A stretch of DNA of 60,000 nt from Cryptomeria japonica (lineage: Eukaryota > Streptophyta > Pinopsida > Cupressales > Cupressaceae). Below, one piece after another: positions 50,168 to 60,000 of this stretch. The position numbers and the translations under genes are program-made. Each line of letters starts with the position of its first letter. Position 1 is the first letter of the stretch. The notes below the pieces were generated by a model, which ran no database searches, was not told the DNA's origin, and saw only the letters and a program-made list of their open reading frames with translations. The stretch is from the NCBI RefSeq assembly GCF_030272615.1, contig NC_081408.1, forward strand, positions 767,039,330 to 767,099,329. The letters run 5' to 3'.

Positions 50168-50172
50168 TTTTA
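50168..50172. repeat. Target-site duplication TTTTA (right)
   Basis: Matches 37329-37333. Confidence 0.9.
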
Positions 50173-50413
50173 TATAACAATTAAAACTTTTACTTTAACC
50201 ATAGGTTAAAGAAAACATTTGCTAAAATAGGAAAAAACTAAAATAACAGCCATAAAGATGCCGACAACTCATTCCCTAATCAGTCATGACTCCACCATGG
50301 CAAAGGAAGTTACTGGTATGTCCTTCTTTGCCGCCAAACTATGCACACTTTGCCATTCTAAATGTGTCATCGAGAAGTTCAGGATGACCTCTGTTAGTCC
50401 CCCCTGCAATTTT

Positions 50414-51415
50414 CCCTTTTGAATGTTCATACTTGTGGGTTGCCTTATTGTGCCTTTATTTCCGTCGGGTCTTTTGTTCTCCATCATACTTGAACTGTTG
50501 AACTCTCTCTAAAAAGTTCAATAGGTTCAAAGTTCAAAGTGCATTTTAGAAAAAAAGTCATTAGTTGTCTTTGTCTTCATGAGAGAAAGCGCACTTTTGT
50601 TTTACATCTTGAGCTCTAAACCTGTAAACCTTAATTGGTTCAAGGTTCAAAATGTCTTTTGTGAGTAGCAGCAATGTATTGTTGTATAACGAGTAGATGT
50701 CTATATGTTTTAAATTAGTTTCCTACCTTGAACTTTGAACCAAATCTCAAGTGGTTCAAATGGTTCAAGGCTTCTGCTTAATAATCATCATTGTTGCTCG
50801 TTCTTGGTATTGTTGTGTGCCGCTCATTCATTGTTGTACTTCCTAAATGAACTTGAACCGTTGAATTTTTTGTCAAATGGTTCAAGGTTCATGAGTTCAC
50901 TTCAAAACTAACTCTAAAGATTTTTGATGATAATGAAAGTGGCACGACAAGAAGGAATATTCTCAACATTCAATAGTTTTAAAATTCTAAATATGAAAAG
51001 TAATCATGAGTGCATCAACTACTTTTGTGGAAGTGATGGATAATTAAGAAGGTGTTAGATTTTAGTCATTTCACTGTTAATTCACATGCTTGAGAAAATA
51101 ATTATGAAGTGTGTGTGGCTTTATAAATATTTTCTCCTTTGATCAAAAGGAATGTATAAATTTATTTCCATAGTTTGTAAGTGTTGCAGCTACCATACTT
51201 GAGCAAAGTGGAGGCACTGAAGGTAAAACCAACTTTGATTTCCTAAGGAAGTTTCCAGTTTTCATGGTGGTAACAGGTAAGTTCAAAAAACTCCTCCTAA
51301 GTTGTGTTTCTTTAAGTTCCGAAGATTTATCAGTATAGGAAGAAAATCTATAAATTGTTAGAGTAAAATTCTACCTTATTTTAGACTTTCTTGGTTAGAA
51401 GTATAGATAGGCATT
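50414..51415 (+). other. Leader region of X copy B, GTTCAA cluster
   Basis: Non-coding. From about 50508 to 50915 it has some 16 GTTCAA/TTGAAC words, several in direct pairs such as GGTTCAAAGTTCAAAG. An exon-like segment starting at 51190 follows GTGTTGCAG and ends at a possible donor at 51222 or 51276. An acceptor-like TTATTTTAG lies about 30 bp before the ATG at 51416. Copy A has the same order of parts, although the DNA itself barely aligns. Confidence 0.35.
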
Positions 51416-54400
51416 ATGAGGCCAATATTGCCGAAGCTTGATAGGAACTCATGTCTAGTGAGCATATTACCAGAGCTAGAAGACACTTCCTTGGCTTGTG
51501 TTGCTTTAGGAGATTTCTTAGAGAGAGCCAAGAACCCTCAAATCGGTTCAATGATGGAGAAAATAGTGAAAAGCGGTCTTGTTGAAGTTGCTGTGTTTCC
51601 GCTTGTCACACCATGTCCAGATTTGGTGATGGCTTGCATGAATAGGTATGATACGAAGAATAGATGCATTAAAAATAGTAATGGTGAGATGCTAGTCAAT
51701 ATCAATAGAGAAATAGTAATGGCGGTAATGGGGATTCCGCACAAGGACGAATATGAGGACTTGACCATTGGGAACTTGTATGCCTATTTCTCAAAAAAGA
51801 AAAGTAAGTACATGAGTGTCATTGCTAGGAATTGGCTCCTAAAAGTTTAGAAAGGAGGGTCGTGACTGCCAAAGCCCCTGACTAGAGAGCATTTCATCAC
51901 AAAAGTGTGAGATATTGTGATACTTCTAAACAGGGTGAAGGGAAACTTGCATTCTTTATAATGGGAAGATTGGATGTACTTTTTCATCTAGGTGTTGTTA
52001 TCTAGTGATAGGTATCTCAATTGGTCTCAGGTAATTGCAAAAAGACTTCATGAAGGGTTGAGTAATTTTGTGGGATTGTCAGGTTTTTATATGTCTTCTT
52101 ATATTTTTTACATACTAGCTTGTACAAGGGATTGGCCTGGTTTTCCTAATGAACCTTGGGTAGATGGGATGAGGGTATATAATTATTATCCCCTCTTACA
52201 ACAACATAGACATGTCGAGAAAATTGATAGATGGAATGGAGTCTTCATGAGAAAACTTGCTTTTGAGCTCTAGGGAATGTGAACAGGAAAATTTGGTTGA
52301 AGCAATGGAGTTCATAAGCATATGTGGTAGCTTCATTATTCAATTTCCTAGGTTTACTTACCTACGGGTAGGTGGTTTGGAGGGTCAACAATTCAAGCTG
52401 CCTAGGTATGCCTTTGACAGCTATGTACTTATAGAGGTGAGCAGGCAACTAGCTTACATTAATAAGATATTGGGAATAAAGGGCAAGTCTCAAGTTGTAT
52501 TCCCTATTAAACTCGGATTCTATATCTGCAAATCTGTATCTAACGCTCTGAACCTAGAATTAGAATTCAAGATGATGAACCTACACCAATATGTGGCAAG
52601 ATGAAAGTTTGACAGTAGAGGTTATGCCATTGAAAACCTAAATGTGGATAACCGTTTTTGTCATGAGCCTCAGTTGGAGGAGTATTGGGATAGTTGAAGT
52701 GATGAATATGAGGTAAGGAAAAGACCGTGGTCAAGGTTCACTTTGCAACAAATAATTACCATGAAGCTTCCAATCAATATATCTAGAGTACCAGAAGATA
52801 CAGGGGAAGATGTTCCAGATCCTAAGTTCTACACAGAGGTTCAAGGAAAACCAATTCCAAAAATTCATTGGAATAAAAAGGAGGATGACAGTATTCAAGC
52901 TAGAACCTTCAATGTTGTGAGAAGAATAGAAAGATGGTTGAGAAACCAAAAGTTTAAGGAGGGATCTCACATGTTCTCACATGAACTTAGAATCGATTCA
53001 CACATTCTGACTCAATCTCCCATTTCTTCCACTAATGAAATTGTTAATGTTGTAGGTGTTTCAAGGCCTATTGTTGAGAAAATCCAACCTAGGAGATCAA
53101 AGAAGTCACCATCAGGTTTCACAGTTGCTCGAGTAACTCGGTCCAGGAGTAAGAAGAAGAGTAGGGAGCCCATTTTGAAACAGGTTGTTGTAGACCTAGA
53201 CCCTAGTGAAGAGATAGAGGAAATAATGGATCCAGAGGATCTGGATGAACCTGTGATGCAGGAAATGGACATGAGCAAAGAAGTCGAAAGTCGACAAGAC
53301 CCCATGAACACCCTAGTCATTGTCACTTCACTCGATATATAGACAACTACTCCACCTAAAGAGCCTGCAAATACACCACGATGGTTGGAAGCTGTTGTTG
53401 GAATGAAACAAAGTGTAGTGCCAATTACAATCCCTATGGAAGACATGGTCAGCAGATATTTGGGAAAGGCATCATAGCCAAAGAAACTCAAGATGCAGAT
53501 AATGCTTGAAGTAGATGAAGCAACAGGTCATTGGATGGCTGAGATAGCCAAACCAATTCTAGGGAAAGATGTAGACAAAGATACTAAGGAGGATTTTACA
53601 GTTGAAATGATAGATTTAGGAGTTGGGTCGCGTGTCATGGATGTTAAGAATTTGGAATCATCCACAAAAAGGATAATTTCAATAACATGGAAGGATGAAA
53701 AATACAAAAGGGAATTCAAGAAAGTTGTTACTCAGATGGCAAAGTATATCAATGCCATCCATAATCCAAACCCCCAACCTTTGTCACAGATACCGATATC
53801 ATTTGATCACAAATCTTTAGCCAATCAGAAGATGTTGGACCAGGTTGAAAGGACCATAATAGTTACAATAATTTTCAATAAATGGTTGGATCTTATAATG
53901 CAATAGGGATCAGATTATATTGTCAATTTGGTGAAAGTTTACAAACATTCTGAAACTCTGAACAAGGAATTAGAGCTGGAAATGGTGGCTTGGGAGAAAA
54001 AAAGGATCAAATAGGTGGCGGTCCTTGCGCAAATGAATGATATACAGAAATATGGGGTGATGAAGTTCTTGGCTAAAAAACCAATAGAAAATTTGGATGA
54101 TAATATATTGTATATATCAAGGAAGAATGTGGAGTGGCATAAATTGATCATCAAACAAGGTCACAAAGAGTCCACCAAATTGCTCAGAGGATTGACAAAC
54201 TTGATCGATACAATGCAGAATGATTTGAAGTGCATTGACATCCAACTCATGAAAGACGATGCCAAGACAATTAAGGTAGCCATAGATATGACCAAGATCT
54301 TTTAGGAAAGAATAAAATTCATTCAGATGGCAAAATCTTGGACCACAGATGACTTCTCAAAGGTGGCTAGGATCAAATCAATGCTTATAGTTTATTTTGA

Positions 54401-54473
54401 TCATTTGGAGGTACACAAGGCAAAAGTGGCACAAGTGAACATGGATAAGGAGGTGTGGAAGCAAAGGATTTAG
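51416..54473 (+). pseudogene. Protein X copy B, PMD-like, broken
   Basis: Second, more complete copy of X, about 1,018 codons. Frame one runs 51416 to about 52270, then after one indel frame two runs to TAG 54471. The N-terminal PMD-like motif is RYDTKNRCIKNSNGEM then NREIVMAVMGIP (near 51645-51740). A helical membrane-like block YMSSYIFYILACT lies near 52090. The middle carries a basic NLS-like run (RRSKKSP, RSRSKKKSREP near 53090-53170). The region GHWMAEIAKP near 53530 matches RRWIVEIASY in copy A, and the C-terminus is helical. In-frame stops cluster at 51848-51990, with others near 52604, 52695, 53340, 53476, 53905, 54013 and 54303. A Ty3 LTR begins six bases after the last stop, so the native C-terminus may be missing. 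Confidence 0.6.
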
Positions 54474-54478
54474 CACAT

Positions 54479-55421
54479 TGGTCTGCCTTATTTTCAAGTC
54501 ATCTTGAGCTTCTTGGTGGCACACATAGAATGGCATGGATCTGTGGCAAAGCAGGACAGATCCATAACCTCGTCTGCCATAGTGGAAACATAGTTAATTC
54601 AAGAATGAGGTGTCAGCCTCACAGTGGCTATTGTTTTAGTTTCTTTCCTATTATAGTAAATGGTTTCTTTAACCTTTGGTTAAAATAAAGTGTAATTTTG
54701 TTATGTAAAAACTAGGAGTCTAGAGGCTACTTAAGATGGAAAGCTTGTCTTTGTGGAGGTCCGAAAAACTGTGAATTTTTTAGTAGTAGATAATATTTTG
54801 GTTTTCTTGTGAATTGTTTGAAAATAGAATGGCCGATTATCAATAAAGTGCTATGATATACAGTCTTTGAATCTGTGTGTTTGAAGATTAGTAATCTTTC
54901 TTGAGAAAATTGCTATGGGCATGATATCATTTTATTATCAGTTCTCTGTGATTTTCTGGATTCATGGTTGCCATTACTTATTAACAGACTCATTGTGGAT
55001 TAAGTTGTGCTAATCCCCCTTGTCGTGTGAGGCATGAGAGAGTATCGATTAGACATCAATATTGCAATGCATTTGTTATGCTCTAAATTTATTAGGTGAA
55101 CATGTGTGTAAATCAGAGTCTATGAACTAAATTGAATCTTCAGAATATTTTCTTTGTTTCAGTTTAAAAGCATTCTTTTGTGTTGATGGATGAATGCTAA
55201 ATCATTTCTATGCGTTCTTGTAAAAAGTGTCAACATTTCATTTGTGTATTAAATTCATTGCAAATCATATGAGGAGTTTCCCTCTAATGTGAAGGTTGAA
55301 TTTTAATTAATTCATCCAATTGTTGGTAATTTGTTTACTTTCATAATCGGGCTTACAAGAGTTACATCTTTGTTCAGAGAGTGAAGAAATTTCTTGAAAG
55401 GGACAAATCTATTTACCGATA
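54479..55421 (+). repeat. 5' LTR of the second Ty3 element
   Basis: About 943 bp from TGGTCTGCC to ACCGATA (TA where CA is expected). Boundaries come from alignment with the solo LTR, whose ends are fixed by its duplication. Shared landmarks include GGCATGAGAGAGTATCGAT near 55030 and AGTCTTTGAATCTGTGTGTTT near 54862. Confidence 0.8.
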
Positions 55422-55428
55422 GATTTTT

Positions 55429-55447
55429 TGGTGACTCTACTGGGGAA
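55429..55447 (+). other. Primer-binding site, tRNA-Arg-like
   Basis: TGGTGACTCTACTGGGGA just after the LTR resembles TGGCGACTCCGCTGGGGA, the complement of a plant tRNA-Arg 3' end, with three mismatches. The tRNA sequence is from memory. Confidence 0.55.
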
Positions 55448-55479
55448 TCAAATTATAAGACTAGTCACCTAGTTGCAAG

Positions 55480-56724
55480 GCTCGAGTCAAAGAGACATAC
55501 TAGGTCCCAAAGAAGGGAGCTACAAAACCTTAATTTGCAACCCACTTTTTTACCTCAAAGACAAGCAAGAAGTTGGCCTCCTTTCCCATCACCATCATCT
55601 CCAGTGTCCTCAGTTTGTCAAGCTCTGACCTTGCATGGTATTACTTTACCAAATATAATCAACCCGATTCCACTCAATATCATACTTCTAATGGTAGTAA
55701 ATAATCCTTGGGGGGCTGTTGTAGGTCCATTGAACTTAGGTTTAAATTTCAATCCCTTACCCAAGGGTGTTAGAGATCACTTGCCAAAACTTAGTGCAGA
55801 TGGAAAAATCATCGTTGATGAGCACCTAAATGCATTTAATGTGGCTTGTGGGATAATAGTGGTTCAACACAAAGATGTTGTTGTAAGATTGTTTGTCTAG
55901 ATAGTAACTAGAGTAGTAGCAGATTGGTTCTATCACCTACCAAATAGTGTGTTAACAACTTGGCAAGATCTAAAAACAAGGTTTGAGGCAAGATTCAAAG
56001 TGGTTGAAGATGAACACTCTCTCCTGGCTCAATTGGCCCAGTTAAAGAAATAAATTGTGGAGTCTATGAGGGACTTTGTTGAAAAATTTGATAAGATTGT
56101 GCATAAAATTCTAGTTAATCAAAAGCCCTCAGATGATAATCTTAAGTGTTTCTTTATTAATTCTATGCCTTCAGAAGTAGGTTTCCTAATTCACAGGTAA
56201 AGAGTTGCAAATTTAAGTGCTGCCAAAACACTTGCAGTTGAGTTTGAAGATGATCTAATCATGACAGGTAAATGGAAAAGAGAAGTACAAACACCCATTT
56301 CCCAACCTTCTACTTCTTTTGGCCCTATAATCCATTGACGAATGAATGATGTGATTACTCTTACAAGACAATTGCCTAAAGCTAGTACCTCATACCCATC
56401 TCCCTATCAAGATGTACCTAGGAGTAATACAAACTAGTCTTTGGGCTATGGGAACAAGACTCTAAAAGTACCCCTTGCTTAGCAAAGATTAGAAATTGAG
56501 GCATCGTCACCAAAAGGGAGTATGTGTGTTTTTCATCTCCCGATGAACATGATGGTAGTTCTTGTCCTGAGATGGTGTGTTACGCACAATTGATGAATTA
56601 TAAAGATACCTCAAATGAGTGGGGTGAAGAAGAATCTTTAAAACAATCTGGCAACTCTGAAATCCACTTCGTTGAGTACGAGTCATATTTAGAAAGAGGG
56701 GGTGATATTTTCATTACTTTATAA
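55480..56724 (+). pseudogene. gag: Ty3 gag
   Basis: Structural protein region. A Retrotrans_gag-like core reads WFYHLPNSVLTTWQDLKTRF (near 55927-55985) and continues through SMRDFVEKFDKIVHK. A proline-rich stretch precedes it (near 55540-55620). The frame holds several stops (about 55899, 56051, 56200, 56338, 56436) and shifts before the block at 56524-56724. No CCHC knuckle is evident. The start is uncertain. Confidence 0.7.
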
Positions 56725-56736
56725 GATCCTTCATGC

Positions 56737-58274
56737 ATGGTGCTCACAAGAAATCAACAAAACATAAAGCCCCAGGGTATCTCTTCATCGTCTGTTGTGG
56801 CTTTCAAAGGTAAGGGGATTGACCCAAAATTTCACAACAATGATAAAAAATTGCAAGAACCCCAATTTTTAAGGTCTGTTGAAAAGGAAATTTCATTTGA
56901 TATTGTAGAATTTTGCAAATCTTCTCGAATTCAAATTACACCTGCCGAGGACCTTAACCTAAATCCTAAAGAACTAGATAGGCTCGTACAGTTTGTAAAA
57001 GGGAATAATGTACAATGGGCCAATAGAACACAATAGTCAGTAATGTCATATTGCCCTCACATAGTGATGAATTGGTGCACCATGTGGCTTATGAAAAGAT
57101 TGAAATAACTTCTCTTCAAATAGATGATTATATACCTGCCCTTGAGTCAAAACCATAACCCTTTTACATATCACTATTCATAAATGGTCACAAGTTGAAT
57201 AATTGTATTATAGATTTAGGTGCATTCGACAATATAATGCCTTCTACAATAGCTAAAGCATTAAGGTTTTCCTTGACAAAAACCTTTGGCAGATGTCATT
57301 CTATGGATTCAAAAGAAATTCCTCTACTAGGTCAAATTAAGGATTCTCAAGTAGTTCTTGCTTCTCACCAAAATAAAATAATCAAGTTGACTATTCTAAT
57401 AGTTGACATCCCAGCTAGCTATGGCATGTTGCTAAATCATACTTTCTGTAGGGATTTAGGTGGTGAAACTAAAATGGATTGGTCTCAAGCCACAATCCCC
57501 GTTGGAAAACAGCGACTCATTCTGCAGCCTGAACTAAAGTCTAAATTCACTATTTTCCCTTCTGATGACCCAAGAGCCCACATTTTGTATCATGATTGTC
57601 AATTTGGAAACTACATGATTTTATCTGATAATGAGGTAGTGGAAGATCCATCACAATCTGAGGGAGAAGAAAGCCTATGGATAATGGAGTTTGAAGGTAG
57701 TTGTGCAGCATCAGGTTCAGGTGTAGGGGTAGTGTTAATCCCACCTTCTTGCAACCATATCCCTTTCTCTTTTAAATTAGAATTCAAAAATACCGACAAT
57801 ACGACTAAGTATGAGGTTTTGTTGTTAGGTTTAGTCGAAGCTAAGAGACTGGGAGTGAAACTCCTGCGAGTTAAAGGAGATGTTGAACTAATTATAAAAC
57901 AAGTCAGAGGGTTGTTTAATGTTAAAAATGAAAGATTGAAACACTGTCGGAATAGAGTTTGGGATGAAATCAAAGATTTTGATGCATTTTCCATTGAGGC
58001 AATACCCAGGGAACTGAATTCAAAAATAGATTCATTAGCAGTCTCAACTTTTTTACTTGTCTCACATCCTGAATTTGTTGATGATATTTACAGAGTAGAG
58101 TTGATATATCAGTCTAGCGTTCTAGACAACTCTGAGTTTTGGCAAGTGTTTGAAAGTGACAAACAAATCAATAATTTTATGCAAAGTTTACACATGTTTT
58201 TTGTGATATATTTTAAAGGTTCAGATGCAGAGAGTAAAAGAATTTTCACCAAAACGAGTCAAGGAGTTGTCTAA
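56737..58274 (+). pseudogene. Ty3 protease followed by an RNase H-like domain
   Basis: The block 57195-58274 starts with a retropepsin-like segment (NCIIDLGAFDNIMPS, with DLGA where DTGA or DSGA is usual, near 57200-57245). It continues to GMLLNHTFCRDLGG near 57430. At about 57675-58040 it has an RNase H fold of the archaeal-like type: MEFEGSCAASGSGVGVVLIP, then TKYEVLLLGLVEAKRLGV, LRVKGDVELIIKQV and IPRELNSKIDSLAV. The same domain in the neighbouring Tat element follows the reverse transcriptase. The catalytic first Asp (DG in ELYFDGS) is Glu here. The preceding block 56737-57036 is in another frame and probably the end of gag or a linker. Confidence 0.7.
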
Positions 58275-58287
58275 TGGAATCATCTAG

Positions 58288-59920
58288 TTGAAAGGAAATA
58301 GGATCCCTAAAGGGTTGGTTTCATCGGAGTATTTGTTTGATCGTCATGATGCTTACAAGAAGAACAAAGGTGACAAATCCCTAGAGGTTCAGGATATTGG
58401 AGGTGATGAAAAGATCAACATCGGTAAAGAGAATGAACCTAAATATATCAATATGGGAAAGTGTTGTATGCCTGCAGAAAAGGAGAGGTTCATTAGTCTC
58501 ATGTTGGAGTTCAAGGACGTGTTTGCTTGGTGCTATGGCGATCTTAAAAATTTCACAAGGGGAAAATTCCAGCATCAAATTCCTCTGAAACCTAGAGTAA
58601 GTCCTTTCCAGACAAAGCATAGAAGCTTCAATCCAAAAGTAGCTAAAGATATATTTCAAGAAGTAGATAAAATGTTAAAAGCTAGGATTAAATACCCCAT
58701 CCATCATTCTACATGGATAGCTAATAGTGTACCTCTTAGAAAGAAAAATGGAGAAATAAGGATCTGTGTAGATTTTAGAAATCTAAATCAGGCTAGCCTA
58801 AAACATAACTATCCATTACCAACCATGGACCACATTCTACAAACAGTTTCAGGATTAGAGATGATGTCTATTCTTGATGGATTTTTAGGATATAATTAGA
58901 TCAGTGTTCAGGAAGGTGATCAACACAAAACTACCTTTATTACTCCATGGGGTACATTTTCTTATAACCAAATGCCATTCAGTTTGATTAATGTCGGAGT
59001 GACATTTTAGCATGCTATGGATCTATCCTTTGGTCATTTAAAGGATAAGATCATTGTTCTATATTTGGATGACTTACAATATTCTCAAAAAGATGAAAAC
59101 ATCACCTACGAGACTGAGACAAGTGCTATAGAGGTATCGTGAGCATGAGGTATCCTGGAACCTGAAGAAATTGATATTTGGAGTCGTAGAGGGTAAGTTT
59201 GTTGGTCATATTGTTTCTAAGGAAGGGGTGAAAATAGATCCTGAAAGGGTAAGAGCAATTCAACAGCTAACTCTACCATCAAGTACGAATGTCGTTAGAT
59301 CCTTCTTCAGACAGGTAAAGTTTCTAAGGAGGTTCATCCCGGATTTTGTGGACACTACCAGGTATATCATGAATTTGAAGAGTGAAAAACAAGCTTTTAA
59401 ATGGAATGAGGAAGGGAAGAAAGCGTTCGACTCAATAAAGAATGCTATTGGTCATGCACCTGTTCTGGTTAATCATAATTTTAGTAAGGATTATTTATCT
59501 ACTATTATGCCTTAGATCAGGCTATGTTAGGAATTTTATTACAGAAGAATGAGGATAATGATGAAGTCTTGATATCATTCATGAGTGTACCACTAAAAAA
59601 GAATGAATTGAATTATTCAATAATGGAAATGCAAGCATATGCACTTGTGAAGGACATTAAGAAGTTCAGGTATAATATTCTCCAATCCCATGTAATTTTT
59701 TATGTGCCTCATTTAGTAGTCAAGAGCATATTGACACAACAAGACATAGGAATGAATAATAGAGCCTCCTAGGTGTCAAAAATTCAGGAGTTCAATTTAG
59801 ATATTAGGCCCACAAAATTGATAAGAGGGCAGGGTTTGTGCAAGCTAATTGGTGAGAGTAAAGAGGAAGTGACAAAGGAATTGCCCTTAGTCTTGTTTGT
59901 TGGCCTTCAGGATTCCTAGT
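58288..59920 (+). pseudogene. pol: Ty3 reverse transcriptase and RNase H
   Basis: Reverse transcriptase: NGEIRICVDFRNLNQASLKH near 58750, ILDGFLGYN near 58870, TPWGTFSYNQMPF near 58940, and YLDD near 59065. The thumb and connection follow in another frame (59171-59515, FVGHIVSKEGVKIDPERV). The usual RNase H then comes at 59515-59860 (LISFMSVPLKKNELNYSIMEM, KFRYNILQSHV). It runs directly into VDVTYYLTYGDFPEHL near 59930, the usual linker to integrase, with no additional RNase H between them. Stops at 58900, 59008 and 59515 and at least two frame changes. Confidence 0.8.
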
Positions 59921-60000
59921 TTGTAGATGTTACTTACTACTTGACATATGGAGATTTCCCAGAACATCTTTCTTCAAAAGAGAAGAGGAACTTCATATTA

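Larger units (their letters stand above)
36605..50408 (-). mobile_element. Solo LTR split by the Ty3/Tat insertion
   Basis: The two outer parts, 36605-37333 and 50168-50408, join across the nested element into one minus-strand LTR of about 965 bp. Its ends are TG and CA, with ATTTT at 36600-36604 and 50409-50413 as duplication. It is homologous, along its length and reversed, to the 5' LTR at 54479-55421. No internal sequence of its own family lies next to it, so it was a solo LTR before the Tat element landed in it. The ORF near 50284-50487 is an accidental frame in this LTR. Confidence 0.85.
54479..60000 (+). mobile_element. Ty3-type LTR retrotransposon, 5' part, cut by window edge
   Basis: 5' LTR (54479-55421), a tRNA-Arg-like primer site (55429), gag (about 55500-56700), protease, an RNase H-like domain, reverse transcriptase and a second RNase H up to 59900; integrase and the 3' LTR lie outside. 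Many stops and frame changes show it is old. The family is the same as the solo LTR at 36605-50408. It inserted within or just after X copy B; the expected duplication CACAT (54474-54478) cannot be checked here. Confidence 0.8.

Noticed and set aside
50284-50487. Minus-strand ORF that looked like the C-terminus of protein X
   Set aside because: It matches 54479-54600, which is past the LTR start, so the similarity is between LTRs and not between X coding regions. TSDs confirm the boundary.
50165-54720. A DNA transposon with 250-bp terminal inverted repeats flanking X copy B
   Set aside because: The inverted repeats are parts of a solo LTR and of a 5' LTR of the same family in opposite orientation, each with its own ends.

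Overview
This 60 kb window is intergenic sequence from a seed plant, almost entirely built of old, nested transposable elements. I see no intact host gene and no tRNA or rRNA gene. The mix (Tat-lineage Ty3 elements with a second RNase H, Copia-type LTRs, L1-type LINEs, Helitron relics, long AT-rich filler, element-borne plant mobile domain genes) and the great age of most copies suggest a large gymnosperm genome, probably a conifer. That taxonomic call is inference.

Layout. 1-3370 (-): broken copy A of an unrecognised protein of about 1,000 residues, here called X. 3371-4905 (-): 3' half of a LINE. About 5110-23060: Helitron relics. One relic is split by an 8.95 kb Copia-type element (6099-15049, TSD GTTAA), whose left LTR holds a solo LTR of another family (6444-7961, TSD TAACC). 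Two further relics lie tail to tail as a large inverted repeat (15953-20909). 23060-25251: AT-rich DNA with a tandem repeat. 25268-31154 (+): a full-length L1-type LINE with a 16-bp TSD. 31155-36600: low-coding DNA with a duplicated promoter-like unit. 36605-50408: a solo LTR (TSD ATTTT) split by a 12.8 kb Ty3/Tat element on the minus strand (37334-50167, TSD TTTTA, two 1,644-bp LTRs). 50414-54473 (+): broken copy B of X. 54479-60000 (+): 5' LTR, gag, protease and reverse transcriptase of a second Ty3 element, cut by the window edge.

The most interesting theme is cargo. The Tat element carries, antisense to pol and before its 3' LTR, a three-exon plant mobile domain (PMD) gene whose two introns restore one reading frame. 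The two X copies resemble each other along their length, and their N-terminal motif resembles the PMD motif of the Tat-borne gene. The Copia-type element has LTRs, primer site, zinc-knuckle gag and polypurine tract, but in place of pol it carries another unknown ORF of about 1,050 codons. The second Ty3 element has its extra RNase H between protease and reverse transcriptase, instead of after the reverse transcriptase as in its neighbour.

Every coding region is broken by stop codons or frameshifts. Most stops can be explained by C-to-T change at CAG, CGA or TGG codons, as expected in silenced, methylated repeats. All protein-level calls come from reading translations by eye; no database search was run.
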